Of a stretch of 64,000 nucleotides of DNA, positions 23,365 through 35,728 are shown piece after piece. The stretch is from contig NC_063280.1 in assembly GCF_910591885.1 (NCBI RefSeq), positions 3,968,001-4,032,000 on the forward strand, written 5' to 3'. Position 1 is the stretch's first letter; each line of letters begins with the position of its first letter. The stretch is from Bombus terrestris. Taxonomy: Eukaryota; Arthropoda; Insecta; Hymenoptera; Apidae. The position numbers were made by a program, and so were the translations under genes. The notes below the pieces were generated by a model. That model had not been told where the DNA came from, did no database searches, and worked only from the letters and a program-made list of their open reading frames with translations.

Positions 23365-26300
23365 ATACAAAATCCACGTGAACCAATATCTTTTAAAAAA
23401 TGTTATGGTATTATTATTACACTGTATCCTCGTTTTAATCCACATTGAAAAGATCGATAGAGGAAACGACAATTGCCTGATAAAATTAGGAAGAATTGTT
23501 CGAATATAAATGCTGAATGGAATATTAATCGTCCGCCAGAAAAACAATCAGATTTAAGGAATCTGGTCGATCGACGATTAGAATATTTCTCAATAACCAA
23601 ATGCGTCGTGCATGAAATTTCAATGGAATCTCGTATGTTTCTCATCTTTTTTTGTACCATTTTATCGTCGATCCAAGGACAACTGAGCTGAAGTTCTTCC
23701 GTTGGTAGTTCGAATACAAATGTAGAACATCGACCAAAATCGAGATCCACGTCGATAGCCGCGAAAGATCTATATCTGACAGCGGATAGAACGGATCGAG
23801 AGGGATGATCGATCATCGGGCGAGACGCGCGACAACTCGGCCTGCACTCCTGACAGACTGACAAGCTGACAGGGTCAAAAGTCGTGAGATTAATCGCTCG
23901 AAACGGTGAATACAAATCAGCCGTCGAATACTCACCGCGACGCCGGAGACGCGACGAGTTTATCACTCTCGTCTCGCTCTTTCGTGTTCGTCGATCACCG
24001 ATGAGTGCGCTCCTATGATACAACCTCATCATCAATAGAATAACTATGTGTAAATGTTTTATCGTATCCAAAAGAGAGGAGTAAATTGAAAATTACTTCA
24101 GTTAATTCCTTCACTCGATTTACTCTGTTGGAAAGTAAGTGCACTTAATGCTTATCTTCTAATGTGAAATTGTTTCTTGGTGAAAATTATCCCTTCGAGC
24201 TTTTATCAGAAAAATAAATTTACTTACTATACATTCGAGCAGCTTGACATCACATTACCAATATGAATCGTTTACGTCATGATCGCTTCAATTCAAACAA
24301 TTTAAATAATACGAACGAGACTTTGGAATTTCTTTCCTCTAACATTCTCTACTTGACAATTTAAGTAAAATGCACGAAAGTCCTGGGCTGTTTAGATTCT
24401 TCGTTAACCTACTCGATGGTTCAGATGCAAGGAGCGATCGAGTTGGTGAATCGCATAAATCAACGGCGTCGTCCCTGCGTGGCCCTTCGTGGATCCTCGG
24501 CTTATTAGATTCTCAGATCCAGGAGCGATCTTTCTCATTGTTCCGGCACGATTATCGATCGCATTAGGCGCGCGCGCGGCCACCAATTGACGCGAGCCGC
24601 GCATAAATCTTGCCGCTATGAAGAAAGCCTCGTATATATATACATATACATACGTACGTACGCGCATCGGTCTAATCTCGGATCGATCTTTCTCTTGTCA
24701 GAGTTGGTATGAACACAGGGCCGCTAGTTACCACCTGCCAGCCAACAATGGCCCAATTATACCGGTCGCTTGGCATCTCGCCGATAAAACTGCGACTACC
24801 GACTCGATATGAATCGTTCGCTCGCGCCGATGCACAATACGCTTACGCATACGCGATAACTAGCCGGCGGGAGGATAACGAAAACTACGCATAATGCCAA
24901 GACGCTTAGCCTTTTAGTCACGAACGATTTTCATGTTTTTCTATACAAAATCGCGGACAAGATTTATTATAGTATTTATTTATTGAATAAGTAGGTTCAT
25001 CATCTGCAGGCACTCTCGTGTCGATAGAAAAATTTGATCGTACGAAAGAAAGGAAGATATTGGAAGAGAACATTGCAAGCCCACTTTTGTTAATTGAATT
25101 GTTAAAAAAGAAAAAGAAGTCTTTTAATATGATATGATCAAAGACTCTAAATAATCTGATAGATTCAAAGATATAAGCCTGTTAAAAATAGTGAGATATT
25201 GCTCGTTTGTGAAAGCAAGTTTTCATGATTTTTATCGAACAGATTAACTTTAGGATCTATGTGAACTAACTACAAATTGCTATGCAAGAGAGCTAGAATA
25301 TTAGAAGGTAGTAATAGCGGGGAAATAGAAATAACAGGTTCGGAATTAAACTTGTCACAATGAATTTTACTATTCATACGTTGAATTTATGTACTTTTAA
25401 CGCGACATCCCGTGAAACATTTTATATATATAGAATGGAGGCGACAGCTAACTGCGAAACCTGAATGGATAGATCAGGGTAAATATACATTTCATTTCAA
25501 CCGTGCAGGCTGATAGTTAATCGGTCGAATAGCTAATTAGATAAAAGATTAAATGTTTAACGAGTTTAATCGGTTAATCAATCTAATGGCGTGAACCAGA
25601 TTAGCCGATTATTTATGAATCGGTTAAATGATCGTTCAAATGAGAGATCATTAATAATCCAAATGTTTTCTCAACTATTAGTACACCGACTGTCAGGTCG
25701 ACCGAATTTACTGTTATTTATTAATACACACTGATCACGGTCCGATTCACAGCCTTTATCTGCGACATTCTTCGTCATGATGATTACACGTTATTTCGAA
25801 ATAGAGCTATCATATACAGGGTGTTACGATGAAAAGAATTCAAATTTTGCCAGCTTATGATATTCATTGAGAGAACTGAGAAGAATCAAAATTCTCCGAT
25901 CAATGTACGAAAAATGTAGACACGCGGCACAAGGGAGAAGAATACGGAGATGAATTTGTAATGTAAATATTCGCAAACATTCACAAGGGTTGCCAGCAAG
26001 TTCTTATCACGGGGATAACGACAACATCAGTGACGTGGTTCTCGTTCAAGTTGCGGTTTGATAACGGATGAGGGCATCCTAGCATCCTTTCCGGTTCTCG
26101 GTTAGGAATCCGTCACCATTCTGATTACTATGCCCGGCGCAAGCCATAAACATTACTATCATAATACCAACCACTGCTACGCGCCGCCAGAAACTCGCAG
26201 ACCCCTCTTCCGTAGTTTAACCTATATATAATTTGAGTTATGCGTGTCGAGTGATTATCAACGATCTAACCGCGTCGCAAGCGATTCAGAACGATACCAA

Positions 26301-28320
26301 ATAATACACACATACACGATAAACTGTACGTACAAGTGTACCTACGACAAGGCAAGTTTTTACACCTTGATTTCAACAAATTTCATCGTACTATCTCCAT
26401 TATGGGAGAAAATTACATTGAACGAAATCGTAAAACGAACGTTTCTTCTCTTCTGTATCGGCCTTAATTTCGAGCTTCCTCCTCGACGACGATTCCTATC
26501 TCTCTCTCTCTCCTATTTCATTTCTCTTTCTTCTCCTCTAGCCAGGAATAAGGTTGGCGAAGAAAAAATGAAGGGGAAGAGGAGCCACCCTATAAAAGGT
26601 TGTAATCATTACGCGACACTCTCCGTAATTATGTTCGTAATGATTACTCGTACAGGTTCTACCCGGTTCACAGAGTGTTAAATAACTTGGTGCTTCGACC
26701 GCGTGCACCTTCCTTCACATCCCCCCGTGCTACCCACCACCCGCTCGTCCCCAGTCGCTTTTCCCCTTAATTAAAAATCATGAATTAATCAGATCGTTAG
26801 TAATCAGGCGCTCGTCTTCTCGCGTGGACGTTCCTCCGTCTCTAAATCTCGCTCGTCTCGCCTCAAATAGACGTCGCAGTGCTTTTACGGTCCCTTTAGC
26901 CTTCCAACCCCATCGCCGCGGTGCGTTCGTTAAGGGCGGATTCATCCCCCAAATTAAATCAATTACCATACTAAGGCGGATTTTCGGAAAGCTCGCTCCC
27001 TGGCTTCCACCCCCGGCTTTCATTTTAACGCGCCGCCTTTCGACGAGCTTGTCTCATACACCCTTCCCGCCCCCCGCCACTATGCCACCCCGTACTCCTC
27101 ACCCTTGTACCTCAAAAATAAACTTCGAGCCGTGACGAGCCGCGCTCGCGCGATAATGGATAATGCTTCGAAAGTGGAGGAGTGAGAGATCGATTTAGTA
27201 CGGATAGGTACGTAGCGATTCGAATAGATCTGTTGCATTTTAGAAAATAAATGCAGAATTTCCTGCAACCATTTTTTTCTTTCTATACAATCAGTTCTTT
27301 CCTTTTACGGGTCTTTAACTGTAAACGTGATATTTAAGATGATATTCTTGTAAACGTCCTACATATATGTGTCACCAAACTTTAAGTACTTTAAAGCTTC
27401 TTGTCATTACACGTAATCGTCATACGTTAATGATGTCCACGAACGTTTCACCACGAAGCAAATATACATATAGTTACATATATGTATATGTAAAAGTGTG
27501 TGTAATGATCGCCTAATGTGAGATGCGTGTGAGTGGATAGGTGCGAGTATGCAAATGTAAGTCACACGTTGTGGATGAACAATTGTGGATGAATGACAGA
27601 AGATTGGAGTAGGATCTATACGACAACCGATTCGATTCGTACGTGCAACTAATGACAACATAATTGTAATGCAAGACAGAGTTCTCTGATGTTGAACACG
27701 AACCTTCGTTAAACGGGGAATCAAGTTCACTAAGTAACATTTCTCTGCTGCTTCCAATTCGCCATGCTAAATAAAAAGGATAAATAATGCTACATTGGAA
27801 AGAGTACACGCTGAAACACCTGAAAGTAGTCAAGATATCCCAAAAGGAGACGGTTGATAGATCTTGCGGCAAATAGGACGACATTGGGGGCGCCAGAACG
27901 CAGTTGGAGCAAGCGGTAGGAAGAAGAGGACCGTGAAAGTTGGGTGAGCAGGGGTAGGAGGCAGTAAAATCCACAAATCACCGAATAAACCAGAACAATG
28001 ACGTAGCTTGGGTACGGTGATCCTAGAAATGGGTGGAACGAGGGGGTTGCGGAGTACGGTAGTCGGTGGCAGGGAAGAGTGGTAGGAGGAGAGACGACTG
28101 GTTACCAGGAACGTACGGGAACGTGTAGAGAGGGAGGACCGTTGAGGACCACTATACAACGAAACGCGTACCCGGCTGACGATAAATTTGTCCGCGGAGT
28201 CAATAACAGAGGCTGTTTCTGTGATTTAATGATATCTGCCTCCGCGTCCACCGTTCATAGCTGACTGTTTGCCTGTTTTCACTTTTCTGTTTGAAAAGGC
28301 GACGAACGCGTCGAACTTCC
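23365..28320. other. Non-coding block
   Basis: I see no supportable gene. A 222-codon minus-strand frame (23403-24071) was considered and rejected. The block holds a TAATCGG motif cluster (separate entry), a TATATATA word at 26223-26230, CpG-rich stretches at 23690-24010 and 26690-27150, and alternating AT tracts near 27460-27490. Confidence 0.55.
25516..25629. promoter_or_regulatory. Cluster of TAATCGG-type motifs
   Basis: Within 114 bases there are GTTAATCGGT at 25516, TTTAATCGGTTAATC at 25565, ATTAGCCGATTA at 25600 and AATCGGTTAAAT at 25619, plus TAATTAG at about 25534. TAAT cores are typical of homeodomain binding sites. The repeated extension CGG is less usual and suggests related sites rather than random AT richness. 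Regulatory function is an inference. Confidence 0.3.
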
Positions 28321-28349
28321 AGCACGTTTCCTTTTTTAAGCATCTACGA

Positions 28350-28545
28350 AAGTACTTCGTGGTTAGTCGGTTCAATTAGCAGACTTTCCCAGGTGTTTCG
28401 TTATTTGTTTCTATTAATTTCGAAAAACAGAAGAGAATATTAAAAATTATTGAATATTGAAATTTGGAATTGTCAATCGGCTAGGAATATCAAATACAGA
28501 GAGGTTTTGTGGTTGGTTAATTCAATTGACAGAAATTTCCTATAC
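28350..28545 (+). repeat. Diverged tandem duplication, period about 150
   Basis: The block CGTGGTTAGTCGGTTCAATT at 28359 recurs as TGTGGTTGGTTAATTCAATT at 28509, each followed by a similar AG/CAGA...TTTCC tail. The shift is 150 bases with moderate divergence between copies. There is no coding potential. Confidence 0.5.
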
Positions 28546-28560
28546 GATATACGCTCTTTT

Positions 28561-29960
28561 CATTTTTCTTTTTTTTCTTTTTTTTAGGAAATGGTATTAG
28601 AACTTATTGTATCGAGTTTGTAATTGGTTTGAAATAAAAGAAAAATTAGGTTATCGTAGGAAGAAGGGAGTTTAAAGAAAAAACGGGAAGAGAACAGAAG
28701 ATCCATAAAATTCAATAAGACACGTGTTCCAATTATCTAAATGTGCTCCTGTTATATCTAAAGTAATTAAACAACTTTGCCACAAGTAGAAAAAAGTCAA
28801 CCGATAGTAGTACGATTTTTGTCGTGGCTTTCAAGCAACTTCGGTTTGTAACCGCGAAAAGCTCGCGCATTGTTCGCGATTACGCGACTTAATTAATCAC
28901 GGTCTAGGTCAGAGAACGAGTTAAATATCGCCAGATTTTTCGAATTTCGCCTCATTATTTATTTCCATACACGGGAGAGGCAGAGGCATAGCAACCGCGT
29001 TACCAGCGATACCAATGTTTTATTTCGTTACATATTATTCGGGACCGGTCGGCAATTTAATCAGCCGCAGAAAAGTTTAATAAACGAACCCGTGGACTGC
29101 GCCCTTTGAATTTCATTTAAGCTTCGTCCAACTTAAATCAATTCCGATAAAAGGTTTTGTTGTCAGAGTCGATTCACCGCCCGGTGGGTGTAAGAATCGG
29201 CCGAAATGAAAATGTTTGAAATGATCGCGAATGAGCACACTCACTCGCCCACGTGTATTGTTCTTTTTTTTTTCTTTTTTTACGACCGGTGAATTTCAAA
29301 GCTGCCGCGGTAATTAAAACGATATTTAATTAAAGAGCGATGCTTAAAAATACATGCGCGCGATTTTGATATCTCGCATCCGACCGGCTATAATAAACTC
29401 GTTATTTTTCGTTGCGCTGCTGTACAAAACCCACCCCATCCTCCCTTCCCGCTACTTCGCTCGCAAATCGAACGTTGGACCAGTTGAAACGGGAAGAATC
29501 AACACCGTTCGACGAGGTAACGCGCGAGCTGTCCGGTTTTTCGCGGAAAATAGCTTACACCTGGCGAAAAAATGTTACAGGTTCGAAGGCAGAGCACTGG
29601 TACTAAAGAGTACCAAGCGAAAGACAATGGTCGAACCGAGTTCGTCCATCTCTCCTGTTCGCTCACCTGTCTCTCACCCTTCGACAACCCCTTCCCACTG
29701 TTCATTCCTGTCCGCCAGTTCACAGTTCACCCGTCTACCTCGTCTAGAACGATTAGGATCATCCGGGAAGACGATCACGACGGTTTCGTGTGGACTTACG
29801 AGTACGGGCGACGTGAAAGTTCATTAGAGGCAGCCCTGATGGACACGTGCATTAATCAAGATTTTAATTACCACCGCGTGTAACTGCGCGCTTGGCTAAA
29901 AACTAAACATACCTCCACCTCCTCTTTCCCCGTACGCTACCTACTCTAACTCCTGCTTAT
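28561..29960. other. Non-coding block
   Basis: I see no supportable gene. The segment 28850-29170 has several TTAATTAA and TTTAAT cores amid CpG-rich sequence and looks like candidate regulatory DNA. T-rich tracts lie at 28566-28586 and 29262-29281. A few overlapping open frames at 29350-29880 cross on both strands and none is convincing. Confidence 0.5.
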
Positions 29961-29964
29961 AACG

Positions 29965-30010
29965 GAGCCCGGGCTCGTAGCTAGAGCTAGAGCCAGCTCT
30001 AATTAGAGCT
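29965..30010. repeat. Two adjacent perfect palindromes
   Basis: GAGCCCGGGCTC (29965-29976) is a 12-base palindrome. AGCTCTAATTAGAGCT (29995-30010) is a 16-base palindrome centred on TAATTA. The sequence between them (tagctagagctagagcc) repeats the same AGAGC/GCTCT words, so several alternative stem-loops are possible. Confidence 0.8.
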
Positions 30011-30059
30011 CTTCTCGAGGCTCGAAGATTAAAAGCCAGGCCTAAGTGCCGGCACGATG

Positions 30060-30540
30060 CGCGAGCTTCCTCCCTTCCTCTCGTTTTTCCCTCTCCCCCT
30101 TATACACCAGTCGCGTTCTTCACCCCTCTTCCCTCCTTCTTCCACGCTCTTCTTTCCTTCTTTCCTCCCTTTCGCTTCTTTTTCTCTTTCCCTTTTTCTC
30201 CTTTTCCAACTTTACCATCCCGTTCCTTTTTCTATACCATCCGTTTCTTTCTCTAACCACCTACCACCTTTCTCCCACTGTCTTTGTTCCTCGTGTTTCC
30301 TCCCTCAATCCATCCACGCGTCCCTCATCTGGTTTCAACTCGCTCTCTCCTGCTCTCTGCCGCGCTATTTCGTTCCGTTTAATAGCGATCGACCATTCGC
30401 GAAATGCGCGAAGCGGAATCTCATGGGTAAAAGGGTAAAAAAAAAAGAGAAGAAAGAAAGAAAGAATGAGGGAAAGCAAAGGAGGGAAAAAAGAAGAAAG
30501 GGAAGGAGGGAAAACAGAGAAACGAGGGACAGGTTCTCGG
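30060..30540 (+). repeat. Pyrimidine tract followed by purine tract
   Basis: Roughly 30060-30350 is strongly C/T-biased on the plus strand, with few purines. Roughly 30430-30540 is almost entirely A/G (AAAAAAAGAGAAGAAAG and similar). The change occurs across a short mixed segment. These biases keep several reading frames open in both strands, which explains the long apparent frames there without genes. Confidence 0.7.
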
Positions 30541-30727
30541 AAACCTCGAACGAGATGGCTTGATAATTGAGCGTTCGTCTCATCGATGAGAGCGTTGTCT
30601 TTCCACGTAGGCTGCTCCCTCACCTTTGTCCTCGTGTAGTGTTCGCTGGGTTTCCGATTCCGTGGCCGCCGCTCCGCTTCGCCGGCGGAATTTATTTTAA
30701 TTAAAAGGGGTAGCCCGCCCAGCCAAC

Positions 30728-31253
30728 GTCCTCGTGCCTGGGATTCTCGTTTTCGTGAACGACTCGGTTCGACCGTATGTTAAGATTTTCTTCGAGAAGC
30801 AAACGAAGAACAGACATAGGAAGAGTGCGAATAAAGTTCATCGGTCTATCGAAAGTTACTGAATCTATCAAAGTCAGCGAAGGAGAGTGAAAAAGTAAAA
30901 TGTGCTCGCGTCTAAGATTCTCATATTCATAAACAATTCGGTATCGCTATAACAACCACGCGTTACGTATGTTAAGGTTTTCTTCTTTAAGTAAACGAAG
31001 AAGCGGAACGAGAAGAAAAATTCGTCGATCAGTTGAAAAACGTAGAATGTTTGGGAGAGCCCATGAAAATGCAAAGTGTCCTCGTATCTAGGATTCTCGT
31101 TTCCGTAAACGGTTCGGTATCGCTCGGATCGACTATGTATCAAAGTTTTCTTTTCCAAGTAAACAAAGAAGGGGAACGAAAGCAGCGTCAAAAAATGTAT
31201 AGACCTATCAAAGGGTAAGGAATCTTTCGAAGGTCCCATGGAAAAAAAAAGTG
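30728..31253 (+). repeat. Degenerate tandem array, three units of about 175 bp
   Basis: Three diverged units follow one another. The anchor GGATTCTCGT is at 30741, AGATTCTCAT at 30915 and GGATTCTCGT at 31091. A second anchor (TTTTC...AAACGAAGAA) ends at 30810, 31002 and 31170. A third (CCCATG) is at 31060 and 31235. Spacing is 168-192 bases, reflecting small indels. Each unit carries CGGT/TCGGTATCG-like and AAGTAAACGAAG-like blocks. The minus strand is open across the last two units in one frame, so the repeat shows up as a repeated FFVYL.KKTL peptide pattern. I recognise no family. It could be a short local satellite, a duplicated regulatory element, or a structured RNA. Confidence 0.75.
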
Positions 31254-32891
31254 AAACTTTAACGGTGAAACGTTTGAATAGTAAATTTTTGTGAAAATCG
31301 AGTTCGAATGAAAATAGAGGCGAGCGAGTGCCCTCAAAGACCATTCGTCGGCCATGCGGGCCTTTCGCAGACGTTCGAACCTCGTTTGACTTTCACTCGA
31401 GAAGACGCTAAAAGGTTCCATGGTATATCAAGGAGATTTTGCTTTTAGCACATTCACGATAAAACGCGTCCCGCAGCTGCGACTCCCGTTTTCTTCGACG
31501 GCCTCTTCGACCTGTCGACGCTAACGTTGATCGACGTCCATCGGTAATAGCGATCAACGATCTTTGTCCTATTCGTTATACCGTTTGAAGTTCTAACGTG
31601 TTGTTTCTTGATAGGTAAATAACCGATTGATGGATAAACTCCTTATACGTTTAGTTATCAGTCGAATTAGTTTCTCGTGACAACTGTTTCACAAAGAAAT
31701 GGACGTATTAAATGATGAACATGTGCGTATACCAGTCAGACTTTAAAATCATCGAAGAAAGGCAGAATAAGAGAAAAAGTTTGGATAAAGGACAATATCG
31801 TTTTTTAAATAAAAATAAAGTAGAAAAATGCTGCAATAAAAACGCGAAACAAACAACATTCGTTAAAAAGCTTCAACGAGAAAGGATGATAGCTGAATAT
31901 TACTGTATCTATCCTCTGACATGGTTGTACTCGAAAAACAGGCTCCACTTTCCATTTTTTCAAATGAAGCAAGACAAGCCAACAAGTTTTTAACGAACCT
32001 ACTAACCAGCTTGTTGACTGCATTAAAATACGTCGTCAAGTATTTGGTTAATTCCAGAGACTGGTCTGTGCAAATGACGTAGAACGATTATTCGGCACAG
32101 CGTAACAACGCTACGAGCATATCCATGGAGACGATATACGACAGTGAAAATCCTGCCAACGTTGATTCTGGATGCGAAGCCGGTTATTTTTAACCTGGAA
32201 AATCGTTTCATACAGCGAGAGACACACGTGACTGGCCAATGGATTTCACGGCAGGGTCTGTTTGTCCCTCGGCACGGTTATGGCGCCAAGTTCGCGATAA
32301 TTTAATTCACGAAGGTTTGGAAAAGCAATTAATGAACATGAAGTAATTACGGCCGCGCGCGCTTTAATCTTTCCGTCTTTCCGTTTCGGTAACGGCTTTC
32401 TATAATTCAGACATATCTCATTAAAAGTTGTGCGCGTTTCGCGCGACCAAAATAAACGTCAACAAGCAACTTCCTAGCTCTAATTACCGCGCAATTCAAG
32501 TGATTTTCCCTGTACGTTTGTTTTAATATCAAAGCGTCACGGTACCACGGGACAATCAGCCTACTTTCTTCCTGTTCAATACTGTGCTTTTTATATTTCG
32601 ACCTTCGGTCCGAGTACATACGCGAGGATGCATCGTACAAAGAAGAAATTTTGGGGCGGAAATTTGCATAGTTTGAAGATTTTTGTTAGAAAAATCCCTA
32701 ATTGAAGAGCAATTGAGTTATGTATCTCGTGAAAATTTCATTTATCTAGTAAATATAAGAGCTACCCTAATTATCAATTCAAACGTTACTGACATTAAGG
32801 TAGAACCAAATCTTTCAATGAAATTTCAACGAAAAACACCATTTTATCTTGTATTCCCTTGTTTAAATCCGACAAGCTGCAAAAGCTTCAC
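31254..32891. other. Non-coding block
   Basis: I see no supportable gene and no recognisable repeat. It is AT-rich with short CpG-rich stretches at 31440-31560 and 32200-32470. Confidence 0.5.
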
Positions 32892-32903
32892 AATTATAGC
32901 TAT
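32892..32903 (+). repeat. Target-site duplication, left copy
   Basis: AATTATAGCTAT, matching AATTATATCTAT at 33170-33181 with one difference. It brackets a jockey fragment. Confidence 0.75.
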
Positions 32904-33169
32904 TATCGACAGGTACGCAGAAAAATACAAGGAAAGAACACCAAAACATCCAAACCACCTGGCTGCTAAAGCGAGCAAAACTCCCATAGAAAGAAGACTA
33001 AAAAGAAAACACACCATTGACTTCGTTAAAGAAATAAAATAGTCAAACACGAAGAGTGTTATCCGGCTGGGGGTAGCCATCCATGTGTTATTTAGCAATT
33101 AAGTTAGAAAAATTTACCAAATGTCTAGCTGGACAAATTGTAAAGTACAAATTAAATAATAAAAAAAAA
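32904..33169 (+). mobile_element. Short 3' end of a jockey-clade retroposon
   Basis: The plus-strand frame enters the element at about 32910 and continues AEKYKERTPKHPNHLAA to RRLKRKH and a TAG stop at about 33040. It is followed by a 3' untranslated end containing CTAGCTGGACAAATTGTAAA and an A-rich tail. This is the same C-terminus and tail seen on the minus strand at 35729-36040. The flanking 12-base duplication is nearly perfect. The copy is severely 5'-truncated. Confidence 0.88.
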
Positions 33170-33181
33170 AATTATATCTAT
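33170..33181 (+). repeat. Target-site duplication, right copy
   Basis: AATTATATCTAT directly after the A-rich tail, the partner of 32892-32903 with one mismatch. Confidence 0.75.
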
Positions 33182-35721
33182 AATTTTCTAATCGCGGATG
33201 ATTTATATCCACTGAATTACATTCACTCAAAGGGAAGAAAATGTCGAACGTATCGTATGAAAATGGTATTCCCCGTATTTGTTAGCGAAACGCTTTCAAA
33301 TTTCAGATCTTTGCCTCCTTTCTTCGTTAAAGAATCACTTTGATCGCTTCACGGAGATCCGCTAAACAGTATACTCGTGACGAGAGATATCTCGTATATT
33401 TATCTGAGGTATATTTAGGTACACAGTGAGATCACGTTGAGGTATTTATCGTCGCGGCAACGATTCCCATAATTTTCCGCGACACTTTTCTCGTTGCCCG
33501 GGTGAAATCTGAAATTTCACTTTGCCGGTTAACTTTCGCAATTTACGGACCGGCTCGTTTCCTTCCCCTCGTCTACGAATGAACAATTTGCGGCCGCGTT
33601 ACGCAAACACGCGTCTAATAAAGAGGAGAGAGAAAAAAAAAAGAAAGAAATAGAAAAAAGGAACAGAAAAGGAGTAACAACGAAAAAAGAAAAGGGAGAA
33701 CAGAATTGAATACAGAATGGAGAAAAAGAGTAAGGGGAAATCGGTTAAACATATAGATCCGTTGGTTCGTAACACAGTATTAATTCGTTAAGATTATACA
33801 CGGTATATATACGTATATTGGGGAAATAGCCGCGAAACAACTTTATGTAAATTCCTCGTAAACAATCCCCGCGAGTTAAACCGCGGGCACGAAATTAAAG
33901 GTTCGCCGGGGCTTTTTAATTTTCAAATGGCTAGCTTAGATAGAATGCAAATATGACAGCTGAACATAAAGTTTAATTACGTGCTAGTGATAAAGCCGGG
34001 GCCGGGTACCGGGCAGGCCAGCGACGCAATTAAAAAATATTAAACCGGGCCATCTCTCTCCCATATAGCCGTCTATCTCCGGGGTTTATTCTATGGGCTT
34101 TTTTGAGTGGAAAATAATCGCTAAAATGGCTTTTGCCAACTAACTCGCGAGCAAATATTGCGAGTATGCGAGAGGGAACACAGATTAATTATCCGATTCA
34201 TTGCGTTCGACGGCGTGGCTGTTTGTAACACTCGGGCTTGGTCATGGACAGTGCTTCCATGCTCGATGTTAAAAAGTGATACAATAAAAAAAGAAGAACG
34301 AGGAGGAAAAAGGTAAAAAAAGAGGTTGTATGTATATTATCTGTAGAAATTAATTCGATGCTTTTACTTGTTAAAATAATTACAAATCCACTTTATATAT
34401 TTCGTCGTTTACACACCATTTTCGGACTTTGAAGTAAGAATTTATAATATATTAAATAAAACTAAGAATGTACCAAAGAAAGAAGACGACGAATTAATTT
34501 TTACGTCGAATGAAAGTAAACCAACTATAAAACCAAGAAGGAAGATAAGACGAAGGAAGAATAGAGCTATTTGAAAAATTGTCACAACAAATGTTGAAAT
34601 TAATTAATTTGCAAGTCTTTTCGAGTCCTTTTTCGCGGCGCTTCCCAGTTAATTCCTTTTAATGGCCATAATGAAAGGAGGTGAAAATTCTTAAGGAAAA
34701 GGACAAATTCTACCGTTAATTAACGATGTTTCAACTTTCTAGTTATTTTTTCTCGTAGATATTTTTAAGTTTCGAAATACGTAGAAGCGGCGTTGAGCAT
34801 CGTAAAAAAAATTGTCAAGCGGAAACAATGACAAGCGCGGCCACGATCGATTTATTTCGGAGCCGACCCCTGTCACAATCCTCAATTAGTTCTACAAATG
34901 TTTTCTCGTTAACCCTCCACACGGTATCGTCGCTATTGAAATACGACATATCAATGCGTTCGGCTAAAAGCCTGCCGATATATCACCACTCGATAATCTT
35001 TCATTGACAAATTACGCTTAATGGCATGAAACATTACACGCACCAGTTAGTTTATCGCTGGACCGGCTAACGCTCATGAAATCGCGCCGATTTTTCACAC
35101 GATTCGCCAACTTTGATGCACAAGACTGATACAGACCAAAATTGGCACAACTAGTTGTCTCATCCTGATTTGTTATTGTGATTTGCGCTGTTTGCTCTGT
35201 GATTTCAAGCTACGGTGTTATAGACAAAGGAATTTCGAAAAACGCATATCCATTTAATACGACTCGAGATTTTAAGCGTTCGTGTAGCAAGAATAGTTGC
35301 TGGAAACACAACGGTACCGGAAGATCAGATATCTCGTCAGTCGAAGAAGCTAATCGATGCTAATAGATTCAGCAGCGATCACGAAACCATAGTGCTTGGC
35401 CTTTTGCTCTGAATCTCTTCGCCGGATCATGGCTCGAGAATGTATCTCACAACTGACCAGACGAAAATTTAAACGGTTCGACGAAACGTGAAACGCCCCC
35501 GGCTCGACGGCTTGTTAACGCCTCTATCGTGGAATTAATCGCGCCGCGGCTTTCTTCCTCCTTGCGACTTTAATCTCCTAGCTATCCAAAATCCCAGTCT
35601 CCATGAAGATAGCAGATCAGAGCGAAATCTTTCCTTATTTGGATCTTCGATAAAGTAATGTTATAAATATCGCCATATTTGTACGTTAATATTCGTATAA
35701 GAGAAAATGATAAATGAAAGA
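33182..35721. other. Non-coding block
   Basis: I see no supportable gene. An A-rich tract lies at about 33628-33700. The segment 33830-34200 mixes CpG-rich and TTAAT/TTTAAT words and resembles candidate regulatory DNA. A second A-rich patch lies at about 34285-34320. Confidence 0.5.
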
Positions 35722-35728
35722 AACTACT
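35722..35728 (+). repeat. Probable target-site duplication, left copy
   Basis: AACTACT recurs at 36825-36831 on the far side of the jockey copy. The preceding bases (GAAA, then AACTACT versus CAACTACT) suggest a longer original duplication with a small change. Confidence 0.55.

Noticed and set aside
23403..24071. 222-codon minus-strand open frame
   Set aside because: It starts at TTG rather than ATG, shows no recognisable domain, and a frame of this length is expected about once by chance in 64 kb of this composition.
25815..25835. TACAGGGTGTTACGATG, similar to ends of some insect repeats
   Set aside because: Only the short CAGGGTGT word is suggestive. No inverse end or target duplication was found.
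26244..26681. 145-codon plus-strand frame after a TATATATA word
   Set aside because: There is no recognisable product, it contains a CT microsatellite-derived Leu-Ser stretch, and no splice context supports a gene.
30046..30623. Several overlapping long frames on both strands
   Set aside because: They are explained by the pyrimidine and purine tracts, which lack stop codons. The products are almost only Ser, Phe, Leu, Pro or Lys, Glu, Arg.
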